Shown here one piece after another: positions 63,808 through 64,000 of a stretch of 64,000 nt of DNA. A program made the position numbers and the translations under genes. Under the pieces are notes generated by a model. The model searched no databases and was not told where the DNA came from. It saw only the letters and a list, made by a program, of their open reading frames with translations. Source of the DNA: an uncultured Alphaproteobacteria bacterium (GTDB taxonomy: Bacteria; Pseudomonadota; Alphaproteobacteria; Caulobacterales; Parvularculaceae); the NCBI GenBank assembly GCA_902826095.1, contig CADEDN010000005.1, positions 62,001 through 126,000 on the forward strand, read 5' to 3'. Within the stretch, counting starts at the first letter, position 1, and each line of letters starts with the position of its first letter.

Positions 63808-64000
63808 ATGGCGACCAAACCGAAAAAATCCGCCGCGAAAGCGCCGGCAAAAAAAGCGCCCGCCAAAAAGGCCGCAAAGAAGAAACCCGCGCCGAAAATG
63901 CCGACCAAACGCGCGAGGCTCGCCGCCAATGAATATGCGCCGCTCGCGCCCTATCTTCGGGTCAAGGGCGCAAGGCAGGCGATCGAATTCTACAAGAACG
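63808..64000 (+). CDS. PhnB/glyoxalase-like protein with a Lys/Ala/Pro-rich N-terminal tail (3' end outside window)
   Basis: ATG 63808 has GGGAG upstream (ATG 63802 is adjacent but too close to it). The first ~40 residues are repeats of Lys, Ala and Pro (KKSAAKAPAKKAPAKKAAKK), as in histone-H1-like bacterial tails. Then ANEYAPLAPYLRVKGARQAI and EFYKN begin a PhnB/VOC fold. The rest is outside the window. It is divergent from dnaK. The basic tail suggests the enzyme binds nucleic acid or was fused to such a tail. Confidence 0.7.
   Translation, partial: MATKPKKSAAKAPAKKAPAKKAAKKKPAPKMPTKRARLAANEYAPLAPYLRVKGARQAIEFYKN

Overview
The window is about 64 kb of GC-rich alphaproteobacterial chromosome. 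The evidence is the gene order (ihfB-lapA-trpF ... trpB ... trpA-accD-folC; tsaE-amgK-murU-addB-addA-trxA; ubiE-ubiB ... coaBC; dnaK-dnaJ), a TonB-dependent receptor, an UrcA-family protein and many four-base GTGA or ATGA gene overlaps. I cannot name the genus; a Caulobacterales-, Parvularculales- or Rhizobiales-like organism would fit. No rRNA, CRISPR array or prophage was seen. One tRNA (Leu, CAA) is present.

Layout. 1-9.6 kb: the end of a TonB receptor, a TusA-like protein, a Sel1-repeat protein, a beta-helix protein, tRNA-Leu, dsbB-coq7, an M2 peptidase lipoprotein and a GNAT-like protein. 9.6-19.3 kb: an accessory patchwork with a DUF433/DUF5615 toxin-antitoxin pair, a Phd/PIN pair, a truncated REP-type transposase, a TetR/cupin pair, a broken MNT/HepT pair, amn, a JmjC-like protein, a BioF2-like acetyltransferase, and an orotate phosphoribosyltransferase-like gene overlapped by an unknown gene. 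19.3-36.6 kb: core genes ftsK, amtB, ubiH-type, a ferredoxin with its reductase, tsaE, amgK, murU, addB, addA, trxA and a lipoprotein. 36.7-48.7 kb (minus strand): the trp/acc/fol block, broken open at two points by unrelated genes. 48.9-54.7 kb: ubiE, ubiB, an unknown gene, vapBC, coaBC and an SDR. 54.9-59.5 kb: an UrcA protein, an O-antigen-ligase-type membrane protein flanked by inverted repeats, small genes, a sulfotransferase and a PemK-type module. 59.5-64 kb: a repeat-rich gap, dnaJ, dnaK and the start of a PhnB/glyoxalase-like gene.

The most unusual structure is a repeated arrangement in the accessory part. Three unrelated host genes (the GNAT-like gene, amn and ftsK) are each followed by a small cargo (DUF433/DUF5615, MNT/HepT, and OPRT plus unknown). 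Each cargo is followed in turn by a second, diverged copy of the host gene's own 3' end in the same direction. Many differences between the copies are silent: both in the ftsK pair, and most in the GNAT pair before its indel. In the ftsK and amn pairs the reading frame and stop are kept. This looks like insertion of small cassettes at gene ends that rebuild the host C-terminus, with no recombinase in the cassette. I know of no description of such cassettes, but I could not search for one.

Functional links. Ubiquinone synthesis is spread over coq7, ubiH-type, ubiE and ubiB. Cell-wall recycling (amgK-murU) sits between tsaE and the addAB recombination genes. Several families of palindromic intergenic repeats occur, together with the remnant of the transposase type known to move such repeats.
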